64,000 nucleotides of DNA from Bacteroidota bacterium (GCA_018262715.1 JADFDS010000032.1:1-64000); one strand, 5' to 3'. Shown: positions 52,376 through 61,169, counted from the stretch's first letter. Made by a program: numbers and translations. The notes: generated from the sequence alone by a model not told the origin.

Positions 52376-53488
52376 ATGTACACTCTTTTTTACAACGCAC
52401 GCTTTTTCACCGGCACAGGCTTGGTTGACGGGAAAGAACTGATCGTCAGGGATAACCGTATTGAAGGTTTTGCCGATCAGGGCTCAGTGTCAGCAGATGC
52501 GCACCGCATTGACTGCGGTGGCAACCTGGTGGTCGCAGGTCTGATTGACCTTCAGATAGCGGGAGGAGGAGGTTACCTTTTCTCTTCAAATCCTGCCCCT
52601 GAAGCACTTGATATGATAATCAGATCGATAGTCTCGGCCGGCACAACCGGATTTCTTCTCGCGCTGCCCACCAACAGCAGGGAGGTATACAGGGCTGCCT
52701 TCCGGACAGTCTCAGGTTGTACTAATCCGGCAGTGATGGGCCTGCATATGGAGGGGCCGTTCATAAGCAATGCACGGCGCGGGGCGCACGCTCCTGAGCT
52801 GATAATGAAGCCGGTTCCGGAAAATGTAACTTCACTTCTTGACGAATCGGGCGGCACGATCAGGATGATGACAGTGGCGCCGGAGATATGCACTCCGGAG
52901 GTGATTACCCTTCTCAGGGAGCGCGGCATTACCGTTGCCGCCGGACACAGCAACGCCACATTCAGGGAAGCAATGGCAGGCTTTGAGATGGGGATTGAAA
53001 CCACGACGCATTTGTTCAATGCGATGTCACCTCTGCATCACCGTGATCCGGGTCTGCCCGGGGCAGCATTTCTCTCTGAAACAGCATGTGCAAGTATCAT
53101 CGCAGACGGAATTCATGTAGACTATGCCATGGTGAGAATTGCCAGTAAGATAATGAAGGAGAGGCTGTTTCTCGTATCCGATGCCGTCGAGGAGAATGAC
53201 CGCGGAGCATACAGGCATGTAAAGAAATCTGACCGTTTTACCCTGCCTGACGGCACTCTTTCGGGAGCGAAGCTGACGATGCTTGATGCAGTAAGAAACA
53301 GCATCAACAGGGCAGGAATAGAAAAGTACGAAGCCTTCAGGATGGCAACGCTGTACCCTGCAAGGCTGATAAGGGCCGGTGACAGGGGAATGATTGAGCC
53401 GGGTGCCAGGGCTGACCTGGTTATTGTGGATAATGAGATGAAACTCAGGGGAGTTTGTTTAAACGGAATAACTGAATTTAAAAAGTGA
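52376..53488 (+). CDS. nagA: N-acetylglucosamine-6-phosphate deacetylase
   Basis: NagA removes acetate from GlcNAc-6-phosphate. I use ATG 52376; an in-frame TTG at 52355 is less likely. The 370-residue protein shows AGLIDLQIAGGGGY (Q for the first metal His, as in typical NagA), GLHMEGPF (Glu ligand), AAGHSNAT and THLFNAMSPLHHR (His ligands), IADGIHVD and LVSDAVEEND with the catalytic Asp. It is 4 bases before a ROK kinase gene, starting a five-gene operon. Product would be glucosamine-6-phosphate; no nagB is in the window. Confidence 0.9.
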   Translation: MYTLFYNARFFTGTGLVDGKELIVRDNRIEGFADQGSVSADAHRIDCGGNLVVAGLIDLQIAGGGGYLFSSNPAPEALDMIIRSIVSAGTTGFLLALPTNSREVYRAAFRTVSGCTNPAVMGLHMEGPFISNARRGAHAPELIMKPVPENVTSLLDESGGTIRMMTVAPEICTPEVITLLRERGITVAAGHSNATFREAMAGFEMGIETTTHLFNAMSPLHHRDPGLPGAAFLSETACASIIADGIHVDYAMVRIASKIMKERLFLVSDAVEENDRGAYRHVKKSDRFTLPDGTLSGAKLTMLDAVRNSINRAGIEKYEAFRMATLYPARLIRAGDRGMIEPGARADLVIVDNEMKLRGVCLNGITEFKK

Positions 53489-53492
53489 TAAA

Positions 53493-54443
53493 ATGGCATT
53501 GCTGGGAATAGATCTTGGAGGGACGAAGGTTGCGTTTGCGCTTTTTGACCGCGGGGGCAACATCAGGGCAAGGGAGGTTTTACCCCTGGATGACCGCCGG
53601 GGAGGTGAAGTGGGGAAGCTGATTGCCGTCAATGCGGCGCTCAAGCTTGCTGCCGCCGAAGGCGAGGGTGATCCGGTGGAGGCGATAGGCATATCAGTGC
53701 CAGGCATCAGCCGGCGCACGAAGGGGTCGGTATGGGCCCCCAATATTCAAGGCTGGGATGACTATCCCCTGCTGAAGGAGGTTACAACAGTTACAGGCAG
53801 GATCCCGGTCATTATTGAGAGCGACAGGTCATGTTATATCTCAGGTGAGATATGGAAAGGTAATGCCCGCGGCTGCCGTGATGCGATTTTCCTGGCTGTA
53901 GGAACGGGAATAGGTGCAGGCATTGCCGTTAACGGCGGGTTGTTGCACGGAGCTGATGATATTGCCGGGGCAATAGGCTGGATGGCTCTGTCAAGGCCAT
54001 TCAGGAGCAAGTATACCATCTGTGGCAACTTCGAGTATTTCGCCTCAGGTGAAGGCATTGCCCGCCAGGCTGCAGAATACCTGAAGAAGCATGAAAGATA
54101 CCAGGGAGACCTGAGAAAAGGTCCCGGTGCGAAGGTCACCACTCATGATGTGTTCGCTGCACGGGAGAAGGGCGATGTTGCGGCCTCGGCTATCATTGAC
54201 CTGGCTGTGGAGTACTGGGGGATGGCAGCAGCGAACCTGGTAAGTCTTTTCAATCCTGAAAAAATAATATTTGGCGGCGGGGTATTCGGCCCTGCCGTTG
54301 AGTTGATTCCTGCCATTTACCAGGAAGCGGAGAAGTGGGCGCAGCCGATAAGCATACGGCAGGTAAGTTTTGAGCCCTCGGCACTGGGTGGTGACGCCGG
54401 TGTTTACGGGGCAGGATACCTTGCCATGAAACAGATAGGTTAA
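53493..54443 (+). CDS. ROK family sugar kinase
   Basis: ROK kinases phosphorylate sugars such as glucose, N-acetylglucosamine or N-acetylmannosamine. The 316-residue protein has the ATP-binding opening GIDLGGTKVAFALFD (about 4-18), ISVPGISRR, the catalytic region AIFLAVGTGIGAGIAVNG and PEKIIFGGGVFG. The zinc-binding CxCGxxGCxE motif of typical ROK proteins is reduced to ICGNFEYFASGEG, keeping only one Cys, so the metal site is probably lost. Its position after nagA suggests an amino sugar such as GlcNAc as substrate, inferred from context. Confidence 0.85.
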   Translation: MALLGIDLGGTKVAFALFDRGGNIRAREVLPLDDRRGGEVGKLIAVNAALKLAAAEGEGDPVEAIGISVPGISRRTKGSVWAPNIQGWDDYPLLKEVTTVTGRIPVIIESDRSCYISGEIWKGNARGCRDAIFLAVGTGIGAGIAVNGGLLHGADDIAGAIGWMALSRPFRSKYTICGNFEYFASGEGIARQAAEYLKKHERYQGDLRKGPGAKVTTHDVFAAREKGDVAASAIIDLAVEYWGMAAANLVSLFNPEKIIFGGGVFGPAVELIPAIYQEAEKWAQPISIRQVSFEPSALGGDAGVYGAGYLAMKQIG

Positions 54444-54451
54444 CCATTCCC

Positions 54452-55621
54452 ATGACTATGAAAGGGACTTATAACAGACAACTCGTATTCTGGACAGCAT
54501 GCCTTGGCATGCTTCTTTTCGGTATCGGACTGATAATGCTTGGGTCCGTGCTGCCTGACCTGAGGGTAAGGCATTCGCTTGATGCGGTTGAGGCCGGCAC
54601 TCTGCTGTCAGTACTCCCCATCGGGATTATTTTCGGTTCACTTCTCTTCGGACCGGTATGTGACCGGTACGGCTACAGGGTGCTTCTCGCTGTGTCGGCG
54701 CTGCTGATGTTTGCCGGATTTGAGGGGCTTGCCTTCACCCGCACCGCATGGATCCTGACACTGTCAGTCTTCCTCTTCGGTCTGGGTGGGGGAGCCATCA
54801 ACGGAGCCACCAATGCAGTGGTGGCTGACATCAGCACCACGGGCAAGGGTGCGGCGCTGAGCATTCTCGGTGTATTCTTCGGCATCGGGGCCCTGGGCAT
54901 GCCGCTGCTGCTCAGTCTCCTGAAAGCCACCTTTGAGTTCCAGGTAATAGTGGCCGCTACGGGAATGCTGGCACTGGTCGCAGCGGTGCTCTTCGCAGTT
55001 GTCAGGTTCCCTGCAGCCAAGCAGGCGGAGGGTATTTCGATGAAGCAGGTCGGCGCCCTCTTCAGGGATGTCACCCTTCTGCTGATTGCATTTTTTCTCT
55101 TCTTCCAGAGCAGCTTCGAGGGGCTTATCAACAACTGGACCACCACCTACCTCATGGAAAGGGTTGCCGCACCGCAGGAGGCCGCACTGATGGGGCTTTC
55201 GGCCTATGTTGCCGGGATGACGGTGATGCGGCTGCTGATAGGGTCAGTGCTGAGAAAGATGCCTGAGAAGCAGCTTCTCTATATCTCTTTCGGCATCACC
55301 CTTGCTGCACTGCTTCTTTTCAGCCTCAGCCGCTCGGTGATACCGGCAGCGGCCGGGCTCTTCATGCTTGGCGCCGGGCTTGCGGCAGGATTTCCCACCA
55401 TGCTGGGAATCGTCGGGAACAGGTATCCCGGTCTCTCGGGTACAGCCTTCAGCTTCGTGCTGGTCATAGGGTTGCTGGGCAACATGCTTGTTAACTACTC
55501 CATGGGGATAGTGGCTGAAAATGCCGGCATTAAGCATCTCACCACATTCACCTATGCCGAGCTGGCGATCCTGGTGGTCATGGCAACGGCTATTTTTGGC
55601 AGACTTAAGATGAACAAATAA
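54452..55621 (+). CDS. Major facilitator superfamily transporter, sugar-type
   Basis: The 389-residue protein has twelve hydrophobic helices and the MFS loop motif GPVCDRYGYRVLL between helices 2 and 3. Helix 5 region GAINGATNAVVADIS and the following GKGAALSILGVFFGIGALG resemble the FucP/NagP-like sugar symporter group. It lies 8 bases after the ROK gene and 26 before the SIS gene. It is the likely importer for the amino sugar handled by NagA and the kinase. Substrate is inferred from position only. Confidence 0.8.
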   Translation: MTMKGTYNRQLVFWTACLGMLLFGIGLIMLGSVLPDLRVRHSLDAVEAGTLLSVLPIGIIFGSLLFGPVCDRYGYRVLLAVSALLMFAGFEGLAFTRTAWILTLSVFLFGLGGGAINGATNAVVADISTTGKGAALSILGVFFGIGALGMPLLLSLLKATFEFQVIVAATGMLALVAAVLFAVVRFPAAKQAEGISMKQVGALFRDVTLLLIAFFLFFQSSFEGLINNWTTTYLMERVAAPQEAALMGLSAYVAGMTVMRLLIGSVLRKMPEKQLLYISFGITLAALLLFSLSRSVIPAAAGLFMLGAGLAAGFPTMLGIVGNRYPGLSGTAFSFVLVIGLLGNMLVNYSMGIVAENAGIKHLTTFTYAELAILVVMATAIFGRLKMNK

Positions 55622-55647
55622 ATAACAAACAACTAAAAACAACAGAT

Positions 55648-56409
55648 ATGCTTGCACTTGAATGGCTGAATAATGCCAGAAATGTGATGAATAACATCGA
55701 GGAGACACAGATGGAGAATATACGCAAGGCTGCGGAAGTGATGGCTGACACCATTGAATGCGGACGGTGGGTTCACACTTTCGGATGCGGCCATGCCACA
55801 CTGCCGATAGAGGAGATGTATCCGAGGATTGGCGGCTTTGTGGGTTTTCACCCGATGATAGAGATCCCGCTCAGTTTCTTTACCCACATTACGGGAGAGA
55901 TGGGTGTTCACCAGTTCGTATTCCTCGAGAGGGTTGAGGGTTATGGCGCCGAGATAATGAAGGGATACACCTTTGACACGCGTGACACCATGTGGCTTTT
56001 CTCCCACTCGGGGATCAACAACGTGAACATCGACATTGCCCTGGAATCGAAGAAAAGGGGCATGAAGGTGGTTGTGTTCGGCTCAGCAGCTGCCGCGAAG
56101 GGAAAGAAGACAAGGCATTCCTCCGGAAAGACCATCTTTGACATAGCTGACATAGTGGTTGACACCTGTGCACCGCTCGGCGACGCCTCAGTAGAGCTCA
56201 AGAATCATTATGACAGGATTGGTCCCGTCTCCACAATGGCTTTTGTCACCTGTGTCTGGATGACAATCACAACGGTTGCAGAGATACTGGCTGACAGGGG
56301 GGTTAAACTCTACATACATCCGAGTCACAACGTGCCGGGAGACAACACCGCCAGGGAGAGGCTTGATGAGGCCCTGGCCGAGTACAAGCGCAGGGTTGCA
56401 GGAGTCTGA
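55648..56409 (+). CDS. SIS domain protein of the UPF0309 type
   Basis: SIS domains bind phosphosugars. The 253-residue protein has HTFGCGHATLPIEEMYPRIGG (about 43-63), FSHSGINNVNIDIALESKKRG, which matches the sugar-phosphate-binding Ser loop of SIS proteins, and NHYDRIGPVSTMAFV. Length and pattern match UPF0309 (YhfA/NagQ-like). In this operon it could isomerise or deaminate an amino-sugar phosphate, a step normally done by NagB, which is missing. That proposal is inference. Confidence 0.8.
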   Translation: MLALEWLNNARNVMNNIEETQMENIRKAAEVMADTIECGRWVHTFGCGHATLPIEEMYPRIGGFVGFHPMIEIPLSFFTHITGEMGVHQFVFLERVEGYGAEIMKGYTFDTRDTMWLFSHSGINNVNIDIALESKKRGMKVVVFGSAAAAKGKKTRHSSGKTIFDIADIVVDTCAPLGDASVELKNHYDRIGPVSTMAFVTCVWMTITTVAEILADRGVKLYIHPSHNVPGDNTARERLDEALAEYKRRVAGV

Positions 56410-56421
56410 AAGGGGAACACC

Positions 56422-57450
56422 ATGAAGCCGCTTGACAGGACCATAGGATTTATCAGGGGCACTGCTGTTGACAGGGTGCCCTTCCATCCCATCCTGATGC
56501 GTTTTGCAGCGTGTCATGCAGGGGTGCGGTACCGGGACTTCTGCCTCAGTCCCGCTCACAAGTGCATAGCCAATATCAGGTGTGCTGAAGATTTCAGGTC
56601 TGACTGGGTAAACACCATGTCTGATCCGTGGGCAGAAGCTGAAGCTTTCGGGACAGTACTCTCCTACCCTGATGATGATCTGCCGAAGGTGGAGCGTCAT
56701 GCGATAGAAGAGATATCTGACATTGACAGGATGACCGTGCTCCGTCCGGGTGATCACCGGCGGATGCTGGCCCGTGTGGAAGAGATAGAGATATACCGGA
56801 GAGACACTGCCGGCGTGCTTTTCATCTGCGGCTGGGTTGAGGGTCCGCTTGCGGCCTGGTGTGACATCAGGGATATCAATATGGCGATGACTGACCTTTA
56901 CGAGTATCCGGCTGAGGTTCATAAAGCGCTGGATATCATTACTGAAAGCGCCATGGCTTTCATCACCCCGCAGGTCAGTGCCGGGGCTCACTGCATCGGT
57001 ATCGGTGATTCGGTCTGCTCACTCATCTCCCCGGAGCTGTATGATGAGTTCTGCTTCGAACGCGAGAAGAACCTGGTGGAACACATACATTCACTGGGAG
57101 CGCTGGCAAAGATCCACATTTGCGGCAATATATCGGCTATCCTTCCGCGGGTAATCGGCACAGGTGCTGACATAATAGATATTGATCACCGGACAGGACC
57201 GGTGACGGAAGTGCTTGGATTATTGATGCCCGGACAGGTTTTTTCGGGCAAGAGTGATCCGGTTTCGGTGGTCCAGGACGGCGACACGGAATCTATCCGC
57301 AGCAGTTGCCGGTCATTCTTTGATGAGGCAGGAGAGCGTGCAATCCTCTCGGCCGGATGTGAGGTAACGCCAGGTACACCGGCGGAAAACCTGCGCTTTT
57401 TCTCCGGGATGGCCGGGGAACTTCTCCCGGCTGCCGGACGTAAGGTTTAA
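56422..57450 (+). CDS. Uroporphyrinogen-decarboxylase-like methyltransferase (MtaA/CmuA type)
   Basis: The 342-residue protein has the UROD barrel but not the porphyrin-binding Arg motif of true decarboxylases. Instead it begins HPILMRFAACHAGVRYRDFC, as MtaA-type proteins do. It carries the zinc signature His232-x-Cys234 (KIHICGN) and Cys313 (SAGCEV). This His-x-Cys...Cys set activates a thiol acceptor in corrinoid:CoM or demethylase-type methyltransferases. No corrinoid-binding protein lies in the window. It is the last gene of the nagA operon, 12 bases after SIS. The acceptor and donor are unknown. Confidence 0.8.
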   Translation: MKPLDRTIGFIRGTAVDRVPFHPILMRFAACHAGVRYRDFCLSPAHKCIANIRCAEDFRSDWVNTMSDPWAEAEAFGTVLSYPDDDLPKVERHAIEEISDIDRMTVLRPGDHRRMLARVEEIEIYRRDTAGVLFICGWVEGPLAAWCDIRDINMAMTDLYEYPAEVHKALDIITESAMAFITPQVSAGAHCIGIGDSVCSLISPELYDEFCFEREKNLVEHIHSLGALAKIHICGNISAILPRVIGTGADIIDIDHRTGPVTEVLGLLMPGQVFSGKSDPVSVVQDGDTESIRSSCRSFFDEAGERAILSAGCEVTPGTPAENLRFFSGMAGELLPAAGRKV

Positions 57451-57507
57451 GCTGAGTTGAAGGTTTCAGGTCATTATTAGTAACAGGATAATAAACTGCA
57501 GAACAAA

Positions 57508-58380
57508 ATGAGCAGGAATGTGGCACTGGTTCTCTCCAGCGGCGGGGCAAGAGGCTTCGCCCACATCGGCGCCATAAAGGTGCTGGAGGATAACGGCTAT
57601 ACAATCACCTCGGTGGCAGGCACCTCCATGGGAGCGCTGGTCGGAGGCATTTATGCCGCGGGGCGGTTGAAGGAATTCGAGGAATGGGTCAGCGAACTCG
57701 ACGTGATGGAGGTACTGAAACTGACCGATATAAGCATCAGCAGCAAAGGATTCGTCAAGGGGAACAGGGTCATTGAGAAGATCAGGGAGATTGTCCATGA
57801 CCATAACATTGAAGAGCTCCGGATACCTTACTGCGCAGTTGCAACTGACGTGATCCGGGGACGTGAACGGATCTTCACCTCCGGCAGCATGTTCAATGCC
57901 ATCAGGGCATCGATATCAATCCCTACATTTTTTCAGCCTTTCAGGATGGACAACGACTATTATGTTGACGGCGGCCTGGTCAATCCCATTCCCATCAACC
58001 GGGTAAAGCGGATAAAGGGAGATCTTCTGGCTGTTGTCAATGTGAATGCAGACATCCCGCATGTAAGTATCGGGACTGCGGATCAGGATGAGAACAGGGC
58101 GAAGGGGTATCTCAGGAGGATAAGGAACATCAATGCGCATGCAGACAGACATATCCCTAAAAACAAGAAGGATGACATCGGCATATTAAATCTCAACCAC
58201 CGCAGCATAAGCATCATGCTTAACCAGATTGCTTCACTGACCCTGATGAACAACCATGTTGACATCATGGTACAGGTGTCAAAGGAATCATACGGAATCT
58301 TTGATTTTTACAAGGCTGCTGAGATAATCAGGGAAGGTGAGCATGCCACCGCACTGGCCCTGGGAGTACAATTGCCGTGA
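57508..58380 (+). CDS. Patatin-like phospholipase (RssA-type)
   Basis: The 290-residue protein opens with LVLSSGGARGFAHIGAIKVLE, whose GGARG (12-16) is the oxyanion element. It carries the nucleophile elbow GTSMGALVGG (Ser40) and the partner Asp154 in YYVDGGLVNPIP. There is no signal peptide, so it should act in the cytosol on acyl lipids, as does RssA/YchK. After the catalytic core the C-terminus has an RRIRNINAHADRHI segment of unknown role. It is a stand-alone gene between the amino-sugar operon and envelope genes. Confidence 0.88.
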   Translation: MSRNVALVLSSGGARGFAHIGAIKVLEDNGYTITSVAGTSMGALVGGIYAAGRLKEFEEWVSELDVMEVLKLTDISISSKGFVKGNRVIEKIREIVHDHNIEELRIPYCAVATDVIRGRERIFTSGSMFNAIRASISIPTFFQPFRMDNDYYVDGGLVNPIPINRVKRIKGDLLAVVNVNADIPHVSIGTADQDENRAKGYLRRIRNINAHADRHIPKNKKDDIGILNLNHRSISIMLNQIASLTLMNNHVDIMVQVSKESYGIFDFYKAAEIIREGEHATALALGVQLP

Positions 58381-58414
58381 CGTGCTGTCAGGCCTTCACT
58401 TTTGCAGGTAAAAA

Positions 58415-58446
58415 TTGTAGATTTTCGTTAAAAGAACATATCTTTG
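58415..58446 (+). promoter_or_regulatory. Promoter TTG-N21-TATCTTTG
   Basis: TATCTTTG at 58439-58446 fits TAnnTTTG exactly. TTG at 58415-58417 lies 21 bases earlier. The next gene starts at 58471. Confidence 0.55.
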
Positions 58447-58470
58447 ACTATTGATCTAAACTAATTCCAG

Positions 58471-59370
58471 ATGAAACGATCCTATCTCATGTTATGCCTG
58501 GTACTGTTGATTACGGCGCCGGCAATGTTCGGGCAGAAACCGATAAAGGTGCTTGAGGACAGTATTCAGTTTGGCAACTACCTTTATCCGGGATTCAATG
58601 TTACCATTCCCGAAGCCAACTATGACAAGATACTCAAGGACTGGATAAAGACCCAGGAAAGCGGCACCAAGTCGAAGGTACAGACTGAGGGCGGAGAGAT
58701 GACCATTTTCGGGGCCATAGTCAAGGAGGTCTCCCCTGCCCCGGTCAATATCTACAGCAGGATAATGAATGAAGATACCCTCAGCAGGATGCTGGTATGC
58801 ATAGAGCTGAAGAAGGACCAGTATGTGGAAGCTGCTTCAGGCGACATTCAGCTGACCTCAGCAAAGAATTACCTGAAAGAGTTTGCAAAGAGGCAGTATA
58901 TGGACTTCATAAAGGAGGAGCTTGCCGCCGAGGAAAAGATACTGAGAGAGCTCAAACAGGACCTTGGAAGCCTGGAGAACAGTAAAGCCCGTACCCAGAG
59001 GACGGCCAGGAACAACAGGAACACCGTGAACGACGAACAGGAGAAGCTGCTTGTCAAGCATAATGAGCTGAGCCTTCTGTCAAATGAGATCATAAACAAG
59101 AACAACGAGATGATAGCAATGCCGGTGGGCCCCGGCAGGGATGCCATGGCCACCCAGGTGAAGGAACTCGAGAAGAGGCGCAAGAAGCTTCAGAAGGAGA
59201 TCAGCAAGGGAGAGAGCCGTATAAACAAGGCCAGGTCAGCCATTGACCAGGCTGACAGGGCTATCCCCAGGAATGATGATGAACAGGCTGTCATGAAATC
59301 AAAGATTGATGCACAGCAGGCTGTTGTTCAGACCTTCATTGACAAGCTGAACAACGTCAAACTCTACTGA
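58471..59370 (+). CDS. Secreted protein with long coiled coil, unknown function
   Basis: The 299-residue protein has a signal peptide ending MFGQKP. A globular domain (about 25-130) contains TIPEANYDKILKDWIKTQES and VCIELKKDQYVEA. A charged helical region of about 150 residues, rich in Lys, Glu, Asn and Gln, follows (EEKILRELKQDLGSLENSKA, KELEKRRKKLQKEISKGESR). A typical Bacteroidota promoter lies directly upstream. It is probably a periplasmic structural or adaptor protein. No family is recognised. Confidence 0.55.
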   Translation: MKRSYLMLCLVLLITAPAMFGQKPIKVLEDSIQFGNYLYPGFNVTIPEANYDKILKDWIKTQESGTKSKVQTEGGEMTIFGAIVKEVSPAPVNIYSRIMNEDTLSRMLVCIELKKDQYVEAASGDIQLTSAKNYLKEFAKRQYMDFIKEELAAEEKILRELKQDLGSLENSKARTQRTARNNRNTVNDEQEKLLVKHNELSLLSNEIINKNNEMIAMPVGPGRDAMATQVKELEKRRKKLQKEISKGESRINKARSAIDQADRAIPRNDDEQAVMKSKIDAQQAVVQTFIDKLNNVKLY

Positions 59371-59418
59371 TCCTTCATCGGACAATTTTAATTCATTAAC
59401 CAATATATCAAATCAATT

Positions 59419-59745
59419 ATGGAAAACCAGGAAAAAAAAGAGACCTACCAGCAGAAGATACAGGAACAGCTGGACGAATGGAGAGCAGATATTGACAGAC
59501 TGAAAGAAAAGGCAAAAAATGCCACAGCCGAATCAAAACTGAAATACCAGGAAAACATTGACAAGCTTGAGGTCAAGATGGACGAAGGCAAGTCGAAACT
59601 GAAAGACCTTAAGGAATCAAGCGCTGAGGCATGGGATGCCGTGAAGGATGGAGCTGATTCAATATGGGATACCATGAAGGCAACCTTTGCCGAGGTCAAG
59701 GACAGGCTGAGGGACAAGGACGACGACGACGATAAGAAAGCGTGA
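59419..59745 (+). CDS. Small hydrophilic coiled-coil protein, stress-type
   Basis: The 108-residue protein is nearly all charged alpha helix, with heptads such as QLDEWRADIDRLKEKAKNAT and IDKLEVKMDEGKSKLKDLKE. The tail is acidic and basic (DKDDDDDKKA). It lacks a signal peptide and any enzyme motif. Similar short proteins are annotated as sll1863-like stress proteins. It starts 48 bases after the previous gene, so it may be co-transcribed. Function is unknown. Confidence 0.6.
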   Translation: MENQEKKETYQQKIQEQLDEWRADIDRLKEKAKNATAESKLKYQENIDKLEVKMDEGKSKLKDLKESSAEAWDAVKDGADSIWDTMKATFAEVKDRLRDKDDDDDKKA

Positions 59746-59762
59746 GTACTTTCTTCAAAGCC

Positions 59763-59870
59763 GGCAGTTGACAGTTGGCAGTTGGCAGTAGTGAGATTTT
59801 GTAGTTAATATGTTGTTTATCAATGTATTACATTAATATGTGACTACTGGTTGCTGATTGCAGACTGCCG
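59763..59870 (+). repeat. Intergenic CAGTTGGCAGT direct repeat with partial inverted copy
   Basis: Bases 59763-59790 hold three tandem variants of CAGTTGGCAGT. About 70 bases later CAGACTGCCGACT (59861-59873) gives a partial complement. The intervening stretch is A+T-rich. The unit is non-coding. It resembles the simple CAGTTGGC-type repeats spread between genes in Bacteroidota. Confidence 0.55.
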
Positions 59871-59899
59871 ACTTCAGATATAATTTTATACTGACAAAT

Positions 59900-60310
59900 A
59901 TGAAAAAATTTGTAACAATAGGAATTGTTGTACTGCTGATTGCCGCTGCGGTTATCTTCTGGTGGCGTCATTACTTTGTATTTGGAGAGGGTGTAAAGGC
60001 CGGGGACCTCAACTACCTTGTCAGGAAAGGCTATGTTTTCAAGACCTGGGAAGGCAAGCTGATACAGACAGGCTTCAAGACACCGACTCCCGGAGCCATT
60101 CAGAGCAATGAGTTCGAGTTCAGCATAACGAATGACAGTCTGGCCACGGTACTTGAAAGAGCCAGTGGCAAATTCGTAGAGCTCCGCTACAAGGAGTACA
60201 TTGCACCGCTTCCATGGCGTGGGATGAGCAAATATGTGGTAATAGAGATCCTTGACATAAAGGATTCTGAACAGGAGCAACAGACCCTCATACCCTACCA
60301 GGCAATCTGA
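59900..60310 (+). CDS. Small membrane-anchored protein, unknown function
   Basis: I start at ATG 59900 (136 residues); an upstream in-frame ATG at 59858 adds a short polar segment lacking support. One N-terminal helix (about 6-22) is followed by a soluble part with RKGYVFKTWEGKLIQTGF and EYIAPLPWRGMSKYVVIEI. Homologues are often labelled 6-phosphogluconate dehydrogenase, but no dehydrogenase motif is present, so I do not use that name. It precedes the DUF4197 gene by 22 bases. Confidence 0.6.
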   Translation: MKKFVTIGIVVLLIAAAVIFWWRHYFVFGEGVKAGDLNYLVRKGYVFKTWEGKLIQTGFKTPTPGAIQSNEFEFSITNDSLATVLERASGKFVELRYKEYIAPLPWRGMSKYVVIEILDIKDSEQEQQTLIPYQAI

Positions 60311-60332
60311 AACCAACAAGACATAAAAACTG

Positions 60333-61091
60333 ATGACCAGAACAAGAACAGCAGCACTGGTTGTGTTGCTGATTATGCTGTCCGGATGTGCTGAATTACT
60401 GAACACCCTGAAGACCATATCGGCGGTGAAGCAGCTTACGGAAGCGGATATCGTGGCGGGGCTCAGGGAGGCTCTCAGCGTCGGAGCGCGCAATGCAGCC
60501 GGGCGGCTGGCATCGCAGGACGGTTACTGGGGGGATCCGGCAGTCAGGATACCACTGCCTGACGAAGCGAAGGTAATAGTTGAAAATATCGGAAGGATAC
60601 CCGGGGGACAGCAGTTGATTGACAATGTGGTACTGAGCATCAACAGGGCTGCTGAGGATGCAGCCCGCGAAGTTGCTCCCATATTCGTGAATTCAGTGAC
60701 ACAGATGACTATCACTGACGGGTACAACATCCTGCACGGTGCTGACAATGCGGCCACTGTTTATCTTAGAAACACCACATGGAACGGGCTTTATGATCTC
60801 TACAAGCCGAAGATCAGCGCATCCACCGGCAAGGAAATTGTGGCAGGCGTCTCAGCACAGGATTCATGGAACACCCTGACGGGAAAATGGAACCAGGTGG
60901 CCAACAGTGTGGCAGGAAGGCTGGCCGGATTCAAACCGGTCAATACCGATCTTGACGATTTCCTGACTCGGAAAGCACTCGAGGGAGTCTTTCTTAAGCT
61001 TGAAGGTGAGGAGCTGAAGATCAGGAAAGAGGTCTCGGCCAGGGTCACTCCCATCCTCAGGGAAGTATTCGGGACGCTTGACCAGCAATAA
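60333..61091 (+). CDS. DUF4197 domain lipoprotein
   Basis: The 252-residue protein has a lipobox MLSGC, so it should be envelope-anchored. Its body matches DUF4197: ADIVAGLREALSVGARNAAG, RIPLPDEAKVIVENIGRI, ITDGYNILHGADNAATVYLR and FLTRKALEGVFLKLEGEE. The family is all-helical and of unknown function. It lies 22 bases after the small membrane protein gene and 78 bases before the DUF3078 gene start. Confidence 0.85.
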   Translation: MTRTRTAALVVLLIMLSGCAELLNTLKTISAVKQLTEADIVAGLREALSVGARNAAGRLASQDGYWGDPAVRIPLPDEAKVIVENIGRIPGGQQLIDNVVLSINRAAEDAAREVAPIFVNSVTQMTITDGYNILHGADNAATVYLRNTTWNGLYDLYKPKISASTGKEIVAGVSAQDSWNTLTGKWNQVANSVAGRLAGFKPVNTDLDDFLTRKALEGVFLKLEGEELKIRKEVSARVTPILREVFGTLDQQ

Positions 61092-61142
61092 GACACTCCC
61101 GGACTGTTTGATGCAGGCTCAACAAGTTTGCACCTCTGTTGT

Positions 61143-61150
61143 TATATTTG
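61143..61150 (+). promoter_or_regulatory. -7 element TATATTTG before the DUF3078 gene
   Basis: TATATTTG fits TAnnTTTG exactly and ends 19 bases before the ATG at 61170. TTTG at 61127-61130 is nearer than usual for a -33 element. Confidence 0.45.
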
Positions 61151-61169
61151 CACACTAAATCTGATACAA

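Noticed and set aside
56422-57450. HemE uroporphyrinogen decarboxylase
   Set aside because: The porphyrin-binding Arg motif is missing and the methyltransferase His-x-Cys...Cys site is present.
59900-60310. 6-phosphogluconate dehydrogenase
   Set aside because: The protein is too short and lacks a Rossmann loop or catalytic Lys; the label is likely a carried-over database error.
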